Below are positions 15,409-24,508 of a stretch of DNA of 41,172 nt, piece by piece (position 1 is the first letter of the stretch; each line of letters begins with the position of its first letter). The DNA is from Chryseobacterium mulctrae (GTDB lineage Bacteria > Bacteroidota > Bacteroidia > Flavobacteriales > Weeksellaceae): positions 1 to 41,172 of the forward strand of contig NZ_VAJL01000003.1 in the NCBI RefSeq assembly GCF_006175945.1, in the 5' to 3' direction. Under the pieces are notes generated by a model, which saw nothing but the letters and a program-made list of their open reading frames with translations, searched no databases and had not been told where the DNA came from. The translations under genes and the position numbers were made by a program.

Positions 15409-17388
15409 TTATGATTCTGTCAAAGTACGTTCTAAAAGTTGATCTATATCGGATTTTACCTGATTAAAATTATCCAATAAAACTTGATTTATATCTTTAT
15501 CAGAAAGAGGCTGATTTTGAGCATCTAGAAAAATAGTTAAGTCTGGCAGTTCTCCACTCTCTAATTTTTTAGTTTTAACAGGATCTACATGTATTGTAGA
15601 ATAAAAGAATTTTTGATCAATCTTCTCTGTAAAATTATCTGCAATTTTTCCACAGAATACACCCTGAGACAATGTACTGATCTCTGATTCCGGAATAAGT
15701 TCTTCCATCTGTTCTGAATAAGATATCGATGTTCCACTGTCAGAGATTGACTGAGATTCTTTCTTCACTTTAATTTTACCAAACATCCTGGCTAATCTTT
15801 GTGCGGTTTCACCAGAAACCTGCCCAGCAAAAATATTACCCATTGTATTTACAATTGATTCTGCATTTTCTTTAGAAAAGTCCCTTACAGCCTGTGTTAT
15901 ATCCTGAAATCCTAGCCAAGTCGCTATCTCATTACTTCTCCCTGTCGCTATTATATTATCGAGTGTTCCTTTAGGAAATGACATAGTTGTCAACTCATCT
16001 AATACTAAGGCTGTTTTATTTTGATGCTTTTTATTAATTACCTTCATTATTTTAGTTGTAAACAATGAGATACAAACACTGTATATTTTTTCTCTTTCAG
16101 GGTTGTTGCCAATGCAAAGAATTTTTGGTCTTTTCGGATCATTAATTTTCAAATTAATCCCATCAATTTCATTACCTTCTTCATCTTTGTCTGTTGTCAT
16201 AACCCAGTAAACAATTGGTGATGTCATTCTGGATAGTCCTAAACGAGCAGAAGCAATTTGTCCTTCAAGCTGATCAGTAGCTTGATTTTGATAAGCAGAT
16301 ATAAATGGTGCAGCCATGTTAGAAATTGTACCATCTTCGATAGAGGAAAGAAATTCAAACTGCTTTTCATAAGATCTTGATAATAGTTCAATCAAGTGTG
16401 GCAAAGAACAAAACTTTCCATCCTCAGTACAGCGAAGCGCCCAAATTAAACAGGCCACATAGTTGATTGGTGATTCTACGAAAAAATCCCCTTGCTTAGA
16501 ATTCCAGGATCTGTTAAGTGCAATCATAAGAACCTGGGCAGCTTCAACTGCATCTACAGAATCTATTAGTAATTCTGGCTGTAGAGGATTACATCGATGA
16601 GATTTACGTGGGTCGTCAAAATTAATAACACAGAATTCCGGTTCTACTTTATAGTTCTTCTTATAAAGTTCTAAGCAATTATATGTGAATACAGATAATG
16701 TCGGAAATTTATAATCATAAACACACATTGCAAATCCTTTTTCAATATGCTGTTCGATTGCTGGCTGTAATATGGCAAAGGATTTTCCGGAACCGGGAGT
16801 TCCAATTACAAGAGTTGCTCTGAAAGGATTTACAACATTAATCCATCCATCATCTGTTTTTAAATTAACAGAAAACTCATTTTCCATCAACTCTTGTGTC
16901 TGTTGGAATTTTCTTCCTTCTTTGCCAAATCTATCTTTACCAAATGAAGAATTTATTGTTGTCATAATCTCTCCAAAGTAATAGATCATAAGGAAATACG
17001 TTACAAGGCTTATGATAGTATAAAATGAAAATATACCGGCATTCATCCCGACATGGTATAGCATGTATGAAAATATAAATACAATACAGCATATAGCTGC
17101 TTTTAAAATTAGTGATTGAATATTTACATTATCTTTCAGTCTTTTCTTTGGTTTTCCACCAAATACAGAAAATAAAACCAAAATTACAATAAACAATCTC
17201 ACTAAATAATACCTCCCACCACTATAAAATCCCATATTTAAGATTCTATTTGAAAAAGGAGTAAAGAAGTCAAAACCCAACTTTGTAAGGGAAACATTTC
17301 CAAGAGTTACTATATCTATCCCAAGTAATAACATGGATAGTAAGAAAAATAACCCAGTATATACTTCTAAATTTTTATCCTGTGCCAT
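15409..17388 (-). CDS. Type IV coupling protein (VirD4/TraG type, Bacteroidota MobC group)
   Basis: This 659-residue inner-membrane ATPase links the relaxosome to the secretion channel. Four hydrophobic segments occupy about residues 10-30, 60-78, 93-112 and 120-142. Walker A is GTPGSGKS at 196-203 and Walker B is TALVLDELTTM near 460. AQVLMIALNRSW and TGRSNEIATWLGFQDITQ are typical coupling-protein segments. The form and context match the Bacteroidota T4CPs usually annotated MobC or TraG with a YWFSY domain. It starts 2 bp after the topB stop codon, so expression is tightly tied to topB. Confidence 0.93.
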   Translation of the reverse strand: MAQDKNLEVYTGLFFLLSMLLLGIDIVTLGNVSLTKLGFDFFTPFSNRILNMGFYSGGRYYLVRLFIVILVLFSVFGGKPKKRLKDNVNIQSLILKAAICCIVFIFSYMLYHVGMNAGIFSFYTIISLVTYFLMIYYFGEIMTTINSSFGKDRFGKEGRKFQQTQELMENEFSVNLKTDDGWINVVNPFRATLVIGTPGSGKSFAILQPAIEQHIEKGFAMCVYDYKFPTLSVFTYNCLELYKKNYKVEPEFCVINFDDPRKSHRCNPLQPELLIDSVDAVEAAQVLMIALNRSWNSKQGDFFVESPINYVACLIWALRCTEDGKFCSLPHLIELLSRSYEKQFEFLSSIEDGTISNMAAPFISAYQNQATDQLEGQIASARLGLSRMTSPIVYWVMTTDKDEEGNEIDGINLKINDPKRPKILCIGNNPEREKIYSVCISLFTTKIMKVINKKHQNKTALVLDELTTMSFPKGTLDNIIATGRSNEIATWLGFQDITQAVRDFSKENAESIVNTMGNIFAGQVSGETAQRLARMFGKIKVKKESQSISDSGTSISYSEQMEELIPESEISTLSQGVFCGKIADNFTEKIDQKFFYSTIHVDPVKTKKLESGELPDLTIFLDAQNQPLSDKDINQVLLDNFNQVKSDIDQLLERTLTES

Positions 17389-17390
17389 AA

Positions 17391-19529
17391 TTAATTATTC
17401 TTGCTTTTAAATTTGCTGTTACCTACACCTGGGTTAGACTGCTTTTGTTGAGTCTCAATCTGATTTGTTTCTCTATTAAAGATCAGATCAATGGTATAAG
17501 ATTTATTATCTTTTGTTTTACACTTCGCATTTGGAGATTTCCCCTTTGTTAAAAGTTCTGCCAATCGTTTCTCTGTAATATTTTGTCCTCTAAAATTCTT
17601 ATAGAGTTTGTACTGACAACCCTGATCATCTTCACAATGATAATAAAATTTATTCTGTAGTAATTTTGATTTCTTACATTTAGGACAAGAATGAGTTGTC
17701 TCATTAGGATTAAATGCCAGTTTAGGACTATTCTTTATCTGATTTGTAATTTCATAGGCAAACTTTTTGATATTTTCTTTAAAACTATTTACATTCCCTT
17801 TTCCATTCTCAATATCAGTAATTGCACTCTCCCACTCTCCAGTTAATTCTGCCGATAATATTTTCTGGCCATTTAAAGATTTTATCACCTCAAATCCTAG
17901 CTTTGTTGGAAGAAGAGTTTTGCCTTTTCTCTCAATGTATTCTCCATCAACAAGTTCTTTTATTATTCCTCCCCTGGTTGCTGAAGTTCCTATTCCCTTT
18001 CCTTTTAAAGCTTCCTTCAGTTCCTCATCTTCAATATCCTTTCCACAAGTTTCCATCAATGTGATCAAAGATGCATCATTTAATAAGGGCGGAGCAGTAG
18101 TTTGTGATTCTGTAATTGTAGCATTTTTGATTTTATAGGTGCCTTCCTGTAATTCTGGTAATTGTCTCTCCTGTTCCTCCTCCTCATTATCATTATCATC
18201 AGTATTTTTTGTTCCTTTCTTTTCTAGGAACAAATCTTTAAAAACTGTAAATCCTTTATTAACAACAACAGATCCTTTAGCTAAAAACGGAATTTCTATA
18301 CCATTTATAAAGAAAGTATAAGTGGTTACGTTCTTTACTTCTTTTGTCGAAAATGCCTGAAGGAAAGAAGATAGTATAGTAAGATATACATTCTTTTTCT
18401 TTTCATCCAGCTGGGCTAGTATCGGCATATTTATAGTAGGAATTATTGCGTGGTGATCGGTAACCTTTTCGTTATTAAAAGGTTTTAAATTTTTATTAAG
18501 CAACAGAGGAACTGTTAGATCCTGGCAATTGAAAAAACCTCCAATATCTTCAATCAATTTAAAAACTTCATCCTTCATCTCATCATTTAGATATCTACTA
18601 TCTGTTCTTGGATATGTTACATTCCCAGCTTCATAAAGAACCTGAAGATAATTTAAAGTCTCATCAGCTGTATACCCAAAGTCTCTGTTACATTTCTTCT
18701 GCAATTCCGCTAAATTGAATAAAGCCGGTGCAGCTGAAGATTTTTCTTTTTTATCAATATCACGTAATGTAATGTCGTTTACACTTAATATCTTATCTAG
18801 TAATTTTTTAGCTTCAGAAGGATCAAAATATTTATCCTGATAATTTGCTGTAACCTCTCCATGCTCAGAATTAATAGTCACTTTAGGAATGAAAAATTTC
18901 TGGGATTTAAAACCCTTATTTTCTAAAAATCTTTTAACAACTAAAAATAATGTAGGAGTTTTTACACGTCCTATTCTAAGCAAAAAACCATTATTTTTAG
19001 TCATTGCAATACTAGAGTTAAACCCCAAATACCAATCGGCCATCTGACGTAGCTTACCTCCTAAATATAAACCGTCTTTCTCTTTACCATCAATTAGATT
19101 TTTAAATCCATTTTTAATGACATCAGAATTTACAGAAGATATCCATAATCTTTTGAAAGGTTTGCTGCATTTTGCATGTTCATAAATTAATCTAAAAATT
19201 AATTCTCCTTCCCTACCAGCATCAGTTGCACATATAATCTCAGTGCTGTCATTGAACAGTTTTTTGATAATCTCATACTGTTTTTTCGCAGTTCCTTCAG
19301 AATCTTTTTTTACCTTTAATGGTATATCCTGTGGTAAAAAAGGTAGATCATCATTTTCAATTTTTCTTCCAAGAACTTCTTCCGGAGAACACAACATTAC
19401 TAGATGACCAAAAGCCCAGGTAACCTGAAATCCATTTCCTTCAAAATAACCATTTTTCCTTTCTCTCGCTCCTATTGTTTCAGCTATTGATTTTGCAACG
19501 CTCGGTTTTTCTGCTAATACTACTTTCAT
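17391..19529 (-). CDS. topB: DNA topoisomerase III (type IA)
   Basis: This 712-residue type IA topoisomerase relaxes and decatenates DNA through a single-strand break. The Toprim domain is at the N-terminus (VVLAEKPSVAKSIAETIG, WAFGHLVML, ICATDAGREGELIFRL). The active-site tyrosine is in VTYPRTDSRYL near residue 307, with LITLMETCGKDIEDEEL, GIGTSATRGGII later in the core. The C-terminal tail has one zinc ribbon (SCPKCKKSKLL and HCEDDQGC). A Glu-rich insert lies before EERQLPELQEG. Plasmid topB in this phylum accompanies transfer genes and probably removes strain from transferred strands. It lies downstream of ssb, separated by a strong hairpin. Confidence 0.95.
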   Translation of the reverse strand: MKVVLAEKPSVAKSIAETIGARERKNGYFEGNGFQVTWAFGHLVMLCSPEEVLGRKIENDDLPFLPQDIPLKVKKDSEGTAKKQYEIIKKLFNDSTEIICATDAGREGELIFRLIYEHAKCSKPFKRLWISSVNSDVIKNGFKNLIDGKEKDGLYLGGKLRQMADWYLGFNSSIAMTKNNGFLLRIGRVKTPTLFLVVKRFLENKGFKSQKFFIPKVTINSEHGEVTANYQDKYFDPSEAKKLLDKILSVNDITLRDIDKKEKSSAAPALFNLAELQKKCNRDFGYTADETLNYLQVLYEAGNVTYPRTDSRYLNDEMKDEVFKLIEDIGGFFNCQDLTVPLLLNKNLKPFNNEKVTDHHAIIPTINMPILAQLDEKKKNVYLTILSSFLQAFSTKEVKNVTTYTFFINGIEIPFLAKGSVVVNKGFTVFKDLFLEKKGTKNTDDNDNEEEEQERQLPELQEGTYKIKNATITESQTTAPPLLNDASLITLMETCGKDIEDEELKEALKGKGIGTSATRGGIIKELVDGEYIERKGKTLLPTKLGFEVIKSLNGQKILSAELTGEWESAITDIENGKGNVNSFKENIKKFAYEITNQIKNSPKLAFNPNETTHSCPKCKKSKLLQNKFYYHCEDDQGCQYKLYKNFRGQNITEKRLAELLTKGKSPNAKCKTKDNKSYTIDLIFNRETNQIETQQKQSNPGVGNSKFKSKNN

Positions 19530-19563
19530 AACTTGCTTTTATTTATTATTAAATTCCATATAA

Positions 19564-19597
19564 AATGATAATAAAGCATTGCTGCTTTATTATCATT
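19564..19597 (-). terminator. Strong hairpin between ssb and topB
   Basis: A perfect 15-bp inverted repeat (AATGATAATAAAGCA and its complement) with a 4-base loop fills most of the 78-bp gap. On the minus strand it ends ATCATTTTATA, a short T tract. It could end part of the transcripts before topB or stabilise the ssb end. Full termination seems unlikely, since topB has no clear promoter of its own. Confidence 0.5.
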
Positions 19598-19607
19598 AAA
19601 ATAATTA

Positions 19608-19967
19608 TTAAATGCCCTCAGTGGATTCTGGCTCTTCTGGAGCACTTGATTCGTCCTTAGGGTAAGACTTATGAAGAACAAGCTGATCCACATATTCAGT
19701 AGTAGTATATTGGATTCCTTTATCATTTTCATACGAAGTGGTATCACAATAATTACAGTGAACGGTAACTCCCTCTCCCTTTTTCAGTCTGTTTAAAATC
19801 TCAGGATTTTCTTTAGACTGGATCCAATAAACACATCTTTTGTATTCTGGATTTTTTTTATTTGGAAAATTAATTGCCACCGTAAAGTTTATAGGTGATC
19901 TCTCTTTTTCTAATTGGCTATACGTTGCATCTGCAACTAAATGTCCGGTGAATGTTAATGTGTACAT
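19608..19967 (-). CDS. ssb: Single-stranded DNA-binding protein
   Basis: This 119-residue OB-fold protein coats single-stranded DNA. It begins MYTLTFTGHLVADATY, followed by the strand INFTVAIN, CVYWIQS and GEGVTVHCNYCDT, the strand order of SSB proteins. The tail (DESSAPEEPESTEGI) is acidic but lacks the usual DDDIPF end, so recruitment of chromosomal repair enzymes may be weak. SSB carried with topB, relaxase and T4CP is typical of transfer regions, where it protects the strand entering the recipient. Confidence 0.9.
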   Translation of the reverse strand: MYTLTFTGHLVADATYSQLEKERSPINFTVAINFPNKKNPEYKRCVYWIQSKENPEILNRLKKGEGVTVHCNYCDTTSYENDKGIQYTTTEYVDQLVLHKSYPKDESSAPEEPESTEGI

Positions 19968-19991
19968 AGTAATATTTTTATTGGGTTTTAT

Positions 19992-20426
19992 TTATATTTT
20001 TGGTCCTTTATTTTGAGTAATATCATCATTTTTACTAAAATCAATTCTACCATCAATCTTGTATGATTTTATTGCTTCCTTATTTACCAATTCATTCAAT
20101 TCATTTTTATTTATGAATTTGTCAGCTATAAAAGTGTTAAGATCTTTATCATAATGCACTTTTACCGTAAAAGGTTTCTCTTCTTTACTAATTCCGTCCA
20201 CTATAATAGCCCTACCATCCGCAGCATCTTTAATTTGATTTTCATTAAGAACTGTTCCAAATGCCATAGTTGGCATATTATCTTGCTTATTTTTCCAATA
20301 AGGTTTTAGGGTAAGTTTATTTTCCTTAGAAGAGTATTCTGGCCTCATTTTAAAAAAATACTCTGTTTTTTGTCCTTCTTTATCTGATACACCTTTAAAA
20401 ACTGTGTTGGTAAGCTCACCTCTCAT
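19992..20426 (-). pseudogene. 3' part of a DUF3945-like gene split by duplication
   Basis: This is the detached C-terminal portion of the gene at 20615-21784. The open frame continues upstream of the Met at 20426 without a stop as far as the duplicated block (reading PGQKYDRSEIKFLFKVKPAG), which shows that the Met is not a natural start. If one 107-bp unit is removed, bases 19992-21784 form a single frame of 562 codons. The portion contains GTVLNENQIKDAADGRAIIV, a DUF3945-type segment, and a matching module occurs in the neighbouring gene at 21855. Whether any of it is translated is unknown. Confidence 0.7.
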
Positions 20427-20534
20427 TAAACGAGTAATATCACCTTTATTAAGATCAGAGAAATTAATTCCGGCAGGCTTTACTTTAAATAAAAATTTTA
20501 TTTCTGATCTGTCATACTTTTGTCCAGGAAAGAA

Positions 20535-20748
20535 TTGATAAATTTCATCTTTATGAAACTCTTTAATCTCACCAACTAAACTTTTTAGAATAACTTTATC
20601 TCCGTTAATACTTTCTATCTGTCCTTTAAAATAATCGGCTTTTGATAAATTTCATCTTTATGAAACTCTTTAATCTCACCAACTAAACTTTTTAGAATAA
20701 CTTTATCTCCGTTAATACTTTCTATCTGTCCTTTAAAATAATCGGCTT
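20535..20748. repeat. Perfect 107-bp tandem duplication
   Basis: Bases 20535-20641 and 20642-20748 are identical, head to tail, with no spacer. Because 107 is not a multiple of 3, the second copy shifts the reading frame of the DUF3945-like gene, ending it after IYQKPIILKDR. Perfect identity means the event is very recent, or that it is reversible by slippage, or an assembly error. Confidence 0.95.
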
Positions 20749-21784
20749 CATGATTAACAATTGCTAGTTTACCAATTTCTAATTTTGGTAAACTTCTATT
20801 CTGATTTACATTTTCTGAGATCCTTAATAATTTTTCTTCTCCATGTGGATAATGTGCTTTAATATTTCCATACTCAGTTATTGAAAAGCTAACAAGTAAT
20901 TCATCATCATGTTTTGGAGAAGCTATTGAAACAGAACCTTCACTAATTAATATTTCTTTTTGTTTTGGTGAGATTTCAATTCCATCTAAAATATCAGGTA
21001 TAGCCGATAAATAATAATCCATTTTTTCTTCATTGTAAATTTCATGAACAATATTCAAAAAATTATCAACTTGAATTTGATTATCAGATCCACTCTGTGC
21101 GTAAGTATTATCATTAACAATTTTTTCAATTAATGATACTTGATCTTCATCAGCTATAGATTTTAACTCTTTATATTTCTCCAATTTTTCATAACTAGAG
21201 GAATCAGCAAAAAAGTTATCAAATTCTTCAGCCTTACTTTTTGTATACAGTATTAACAATTCAATTTCTTCAGGAGAAAGAGTTCTGATTAATTCTTGTA
21301 CAATCTCTTTTTTGTCTTTTTGATTTTCCATATTTTGATTTTGGTTTTGATTATTACTATTTATTAAGTCTCTTAATAAATATTGATCATCTGGATTGAT
21401 TGGTCTTAAATAAATAGGATTAGCATCAAGATAATAATCAAATGTATATCCTATAGCTTCACACTCTGACTGGAATTTTTCACATTCATTATAAGAAATT
21501 CCATTTTCAATTTTTCCCTCCCATTTTTCATGAAGATCTTTTAACTCATCAGACATAAACTCATAATTTTCAAAAAGATCTATTTCTTGAAACAGTTCAT
21601 CTTGTTTTAACTCATATAGAGTAAAGAAATATGCTTGTTTCTCATCTATTTGAGTATATGTTAAGCCCTGGCTTAATTCAGTCCTATTTGACAGTTCATT
21701 AGCCCACATATCGGACAATCTTTTATATTCTGGCCATGATAATTTTTCATTATCTCCTTTATTATCTTGAAGTTCAGTTGCCAT
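20615..21784 (-). CDS. DUF3945-like transfer protein, truncated by frameshift
   Basis: The readable product is 389 residues: an acidic N-terminus, helical segments (EIVQELIRTLSPEEIELLIL near residue 155), and the start of a C-terminal module (KLAIVNHEADYFKGQIESIN). The last eight residues come from the wrong frame after the 107-bp duplication. The intact form would be 561 residues and share its C-terminal module with the neighbour at 21855: an SH3-like strand set, then GQKY, an LMRGE/LLKGE motif and a DUF3945-type segment. DUF3945 proteins accompany relaxase operons in Bacteroidota; their biochemical role is not established. A possible antirestriction or DNA-handling role is inference. Confidence 0.65.
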   Translation of the reverse strand: MATELQDNKGDNEKLSWPEYKRLSDMWANELSNRTELSQGLTYTQIDEKQAYFFTLYELKQDELFQEIDLFENYEFMSDELKDLHEKWEGKIENGISYNECEKFQSECEAIGYTFDYYLDANPIYLRPINPDDQYLLRDLINSNNQNQNQNMENQKDKKEIVQELIRTLSPEEIELLILYTKSKAEEFDNFFADSSSYEKLEKYKELKSIADEDQVSLIEKIVNDNTYAQSGSDNQIQVDNFLNIVHEIYNEEKMDYYLSAIPDILDGIEISPKQKEILISEGSVSIASPKHDDELLVSFSITEYGNIKAHYPHGEEKLLRISENVNQNRSLPKLEIGKLAIVNHEADYFKGQIESINGDKVILKSLVGEIKEFHKDEIYQKPIILKDR

Positions 21785-21854
21785 ATTTATAATTGCATTT
21801 TGGTTTTAATAATATAATATATAAAGAAATTAATACATAAAGATATTAATATCT

Positions 21855-23708
21855 TTACATTTTAATTCCGGTTCCCTTGTCTATTATTGTTGTTTTCGCA
21901 GTAAATTCTTGTGACTTGCCTTCCTTTATTGATTTTGCATAGTTCTCTCCCTTATTTGAATAATATAAAATATCGTTCAGCTGGGCATCATATTTCATAT
22001 CGCTTTGATACTGAAGAGTACCATTTTTGTCGAATACTTCGAAAACAATCATCTTATTATCCAATAAATCTTTCTTTTGATCTTCAGATAATTTTTGTCC
22101 TTTCATTTCAAACTCATCAATTTTAAATTCATTGTTTTTAAAGACTGGTTTTAAAACTAGTTTTCTGTTTTCATCAAATTTAACTACTAGCTTAAAATCT
22201 TTATTTTCGGAAATTTTAAAACCTATTTGATCTTGCTTTATATATGTAGAGTTAAAGACCTGAGACATCTCTCCTTTCAATAGATTGATCTTACTTTCAT
22301 TAGACAGATCATCATATTTTAATTGAATATTACTATCTACAAAAGCTTTTTGAACTTGTTCAATAGTATATTTTTGACCTTTAAATAATTTTGTAGTATT
22401 ATCTTCAGAAACTTCTTTTACAGACTTATCATATAACTCAATCTTTAGTAAACCTTCATTTTCCCCTATAACTCTCCCCTTTTGATATTTCCCTTTATCT
22501 TCAAAAGAAACAATATCATTAATCGCAACTTTTTCTTTATTTACATTCAAAATCTCAATAATTTTTTCTTCAGAATGCAAGGAAAGTTCTTGTTTTTTTA
22601 CTTCTACGAATTCAGTTATTACACTTGAGATACTATTGTCTTGGAGACTTTCATATTTTTTTATTAACTGTACCATATCTTCATCAGACAGTTCTCCATT
22701 CTTAAATTTATGCGTAAAATCGTCTATAAACTTAAGGTCTTCCAATTTGCTTTCTTCATTAATAACATTGACTAAAGCATTCATTCTTTTTTGTAGTGTT
22801 TGACTTTCATCCTCTATTATTGGTTGAAACATCTTATAAACAGCAGAAATTGTCTTTTTTGCTTGGAAAGATTCTGATTTCTTGATACAGACGAAAATCT
22901 CATTAAAAACGTCCTCAAAATTCGCGTTCCGGGCAACTCCCTTTAAAATGTTTTGTGAGTCTCGTAGTGAATCATCAAATAATTTTTTAAGAGAAAATTT
23001 ATTTTTTGTTAGTGCCTTTTCTACTTTAGGGGAAATGATATGTTTAGTCTTTGAGCTAATTTCTAATTCAGGATTTACTCCTTCTTTTTTAATTAGGTCT
23101 TTCCATACATCTATCCCTGTTTTTTGTTCCAGAATTTTTGTTATTTCTTTATTTTGAATCAAAATTGATTCTTGATTTCTTAATAATTTTAAATCTTCTG
23201 GGTTTTCAGTGTCAGTTTGAAAAAATGGTATTACACTTGAAAAATTTTCACCATTATAAACAATATCTTCTCGTACAATACCGAAAATTTCAACTCCATC
23301 TTTAAGAAAAGAAACAAAATCATATCTCTCCTTATTATCTGGCTCCTTTAGTAACTCTTCAATTTGAGATCGTAAGATTAACGACTTATTCTCCTGGTTA
23401 ATACGAGAAGCCTTTTTATCATTTATAAACCTTTTATTTAAATCTAAAACCTTGTCGATTAGAGCTTGTTTTTCTGATGGTGTTTTCGCAATTTCAGTAA
23501 AATTGAATTCTCCACCCATATCCTCTTGCAGCCCATTAAATGCATCGTCTTCAATTAAAAATTCATTTATTGAAGATTGGAAAAGGTCTATGTTCTCTGA
23601 AATCTCTTTTTCAGTAAGTTCATCTGTTTGTAATATTTCATACAATTCTTTGGAAGACAATAAATCAAGACTTCCAGTTTCTTTTAGTTTTTGTGATAAT
23701 GTGCTCAT
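21855..23708 (-). CDS. DUF3945-like protein of the transfer operon
   Basis: This 617-residue, highly charged, mainly helical protein has no signal peptide or membrane segment. Its C-terminal 220 residues form a module shared with the broken neighbour: INDIVSFEDKGKYQKGRVIG, FKGQKYTIEQVQKAF, INLLKGEMSQVFNSTY, then KGQKLSEDQKKDLLDNKMIV, which resembles DUF3945. The N-terminal 390 residues differ and include long helices (SSITEFVEVKKQEL-type). The pair are thus diverged paralogues. The gene lies between the relaxase pair and the duplicated gene, with 70-bp AT-rich gaps on either side. Function is unknown; a relaxosome or coupling role is suggested by position. Confidence 0.65.
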   Translation of the reverse strand: MSTLSQKLKETGSLDLLSSKELYEILQTDELTEKEISENIDLFQSSINEFLIEDDAFNGLQEDMGGEFNFTEIAKTPSEKQALIDKVLDLNKRFINDKKASRINQENKSLILRSQIEELLKEPDNKERYDFVSFLKDGVEIFGIVREDIVYNGENFSSVIPFFQTDTENPEDLKLLRNQESILIQNKEITKILEQKTGIDVWKDLIKKEGVNPELEISSKTKHIISPKVEKALTKNKFSLKKLFDDSLRDSQNILKGVARNANFEDVFNEIFVCIKKSESFQAKKTISAVYKMFQPIIEDESQTLQKRMNALVNVINEESKLEDLKFIDDFTHKFKNGELSDEDMVQLIKKYESLQDNSISSVITEFVEVKKQELSLHSEEKIIEILNVNKEKVAINDIVSFEDKGKYQKGRVIGENEGLLKIELYDKSVKEVSEDNTTKLFKGQKYTIEQVQKAFVDSNIQLKYDDLSNESKINLLKGEMSQVFNSTYIKQDQIGFKISENKDFKLVVKFDENRKLVLKPVFKNNEFKIDEFEMKGQKLSEDQKKDLLDNKMIVFEVFDKNGTLQYQSDMKYDAQLNDILYYSNKGENYAKSIKEGKSQEFTAKTTIIDKGTGIKM

Positions 23709-23785
23709 ATTTATTATTTTAGCTAACCAAATTTATGAAATAATTTCGTATTATTTAAAACAGCCTTATTTATTTCATAATATTG

Positions 23786-24508
23786 TCATAAATTTTGTTT
23801 AGGATTATTAGACTTATTTTTTATATTTTTCTCTGATTTATCAAATAAATCCAATATTTTATCAAATCCTTTTACTAGAATTTCCCCAATATTCGACTCT
23901 TGTGATTTCATATCATCTTCACTGATAACCTCTTTATTTATTTGATTTTGGAATTTCCAAACTTGGGATCTGTAGTTTTTAGCATGCACCATGTTAGAAA
24001 TTTCATTAAAATCTAACTTGTTTATAGGTATTTTAACCGAAGCATAATCACTTTCTTTAGGGTTTTTATTTGAATAATTATTAAATCTTAATTTACCTTC
24101 ATAAACGTCTGGCACCATCCCATTTTGAGCCATAAACATTACATAATGTTGAGGGTCTAAACTCTTTGATTTTGATGGATACAATTCTTTATATTTTTTA
24201 TCGAGTACAAAAACTAGTGTATCATTATGATACTTATAATTTCTGTTTATCTTAGTTCCAAACTTTTGTTTTACACTACCGTAGCTAAGATCCCTGTTTA
24301 TAGATGAAGGTTTGTAGTGAATGTTCTCTCTTTTATCAAAAAATCTGTAAGCAGCAACTACACCATTTTTATAAGTATACTTTACTTCAATATCTATTTT
24401 ATTAAGTTCTTTTTCAAATATTTCATGAGTCAGAATATTATACTTTGCAAATACTTTGTTTTTTATAAAATCATTAATTTCTTTTTCTCTCTTTATTCTA
24501 TAATTCAA
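23786..24508 (-). CDS. Relaxase-associated protein, TTG start overlapping relaxase
   Basis: This 240-residue basic protein overlaps the relaxase stop by four bases (TTGA: TTG start and TGA stop). It begins NYRIKREKEINDFIKNKV and has FEKELNKIDIEVKYTYKNGVV, then SSINRDLSYGSVKQKF. This echoes the relaxase's own C-terminal pattern (YNSQLKLVGLEVITNEY, then NASTLYSNPARRKL), suggesting that relaxase-tail modules were duplicated and split into two genes. The end is Lys/Asn-rich. It probably helps DNA binding or recruitment to the coupling protein; this is inference. The start codon is taken from the overlap, as no ATG lies near. Confidence 0.6.
   Translation of the reverse strand: MNYRIKREKEINDFIKNKVFAKYNILTHEIFEKELNKIDIEVKYTYKNGVVAAYRFFDKRENIHYKPSSINRDLSYGSVKQKFGTKINRNYKYHNDTLVFVLDKKYKELYPSKSKSLDPQHYVMFMAQNGMVPDVYEGKLRFNNYSNKNPKESDYASVKIPINKLDFNEISNMVHAKNYRSQVWKFQNQINKEVISEDDMKSQESNIGEILVKGFDKILDLFDKSEKNIKNKSNNPKQNL

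Noticed and set aside
19526..19747. 73-codon minus-strand frame overlapping ssb and the hairpin
   Set aside because: It runs out of frame through ssb and across a perfect hairpin; ssb is the real gene.
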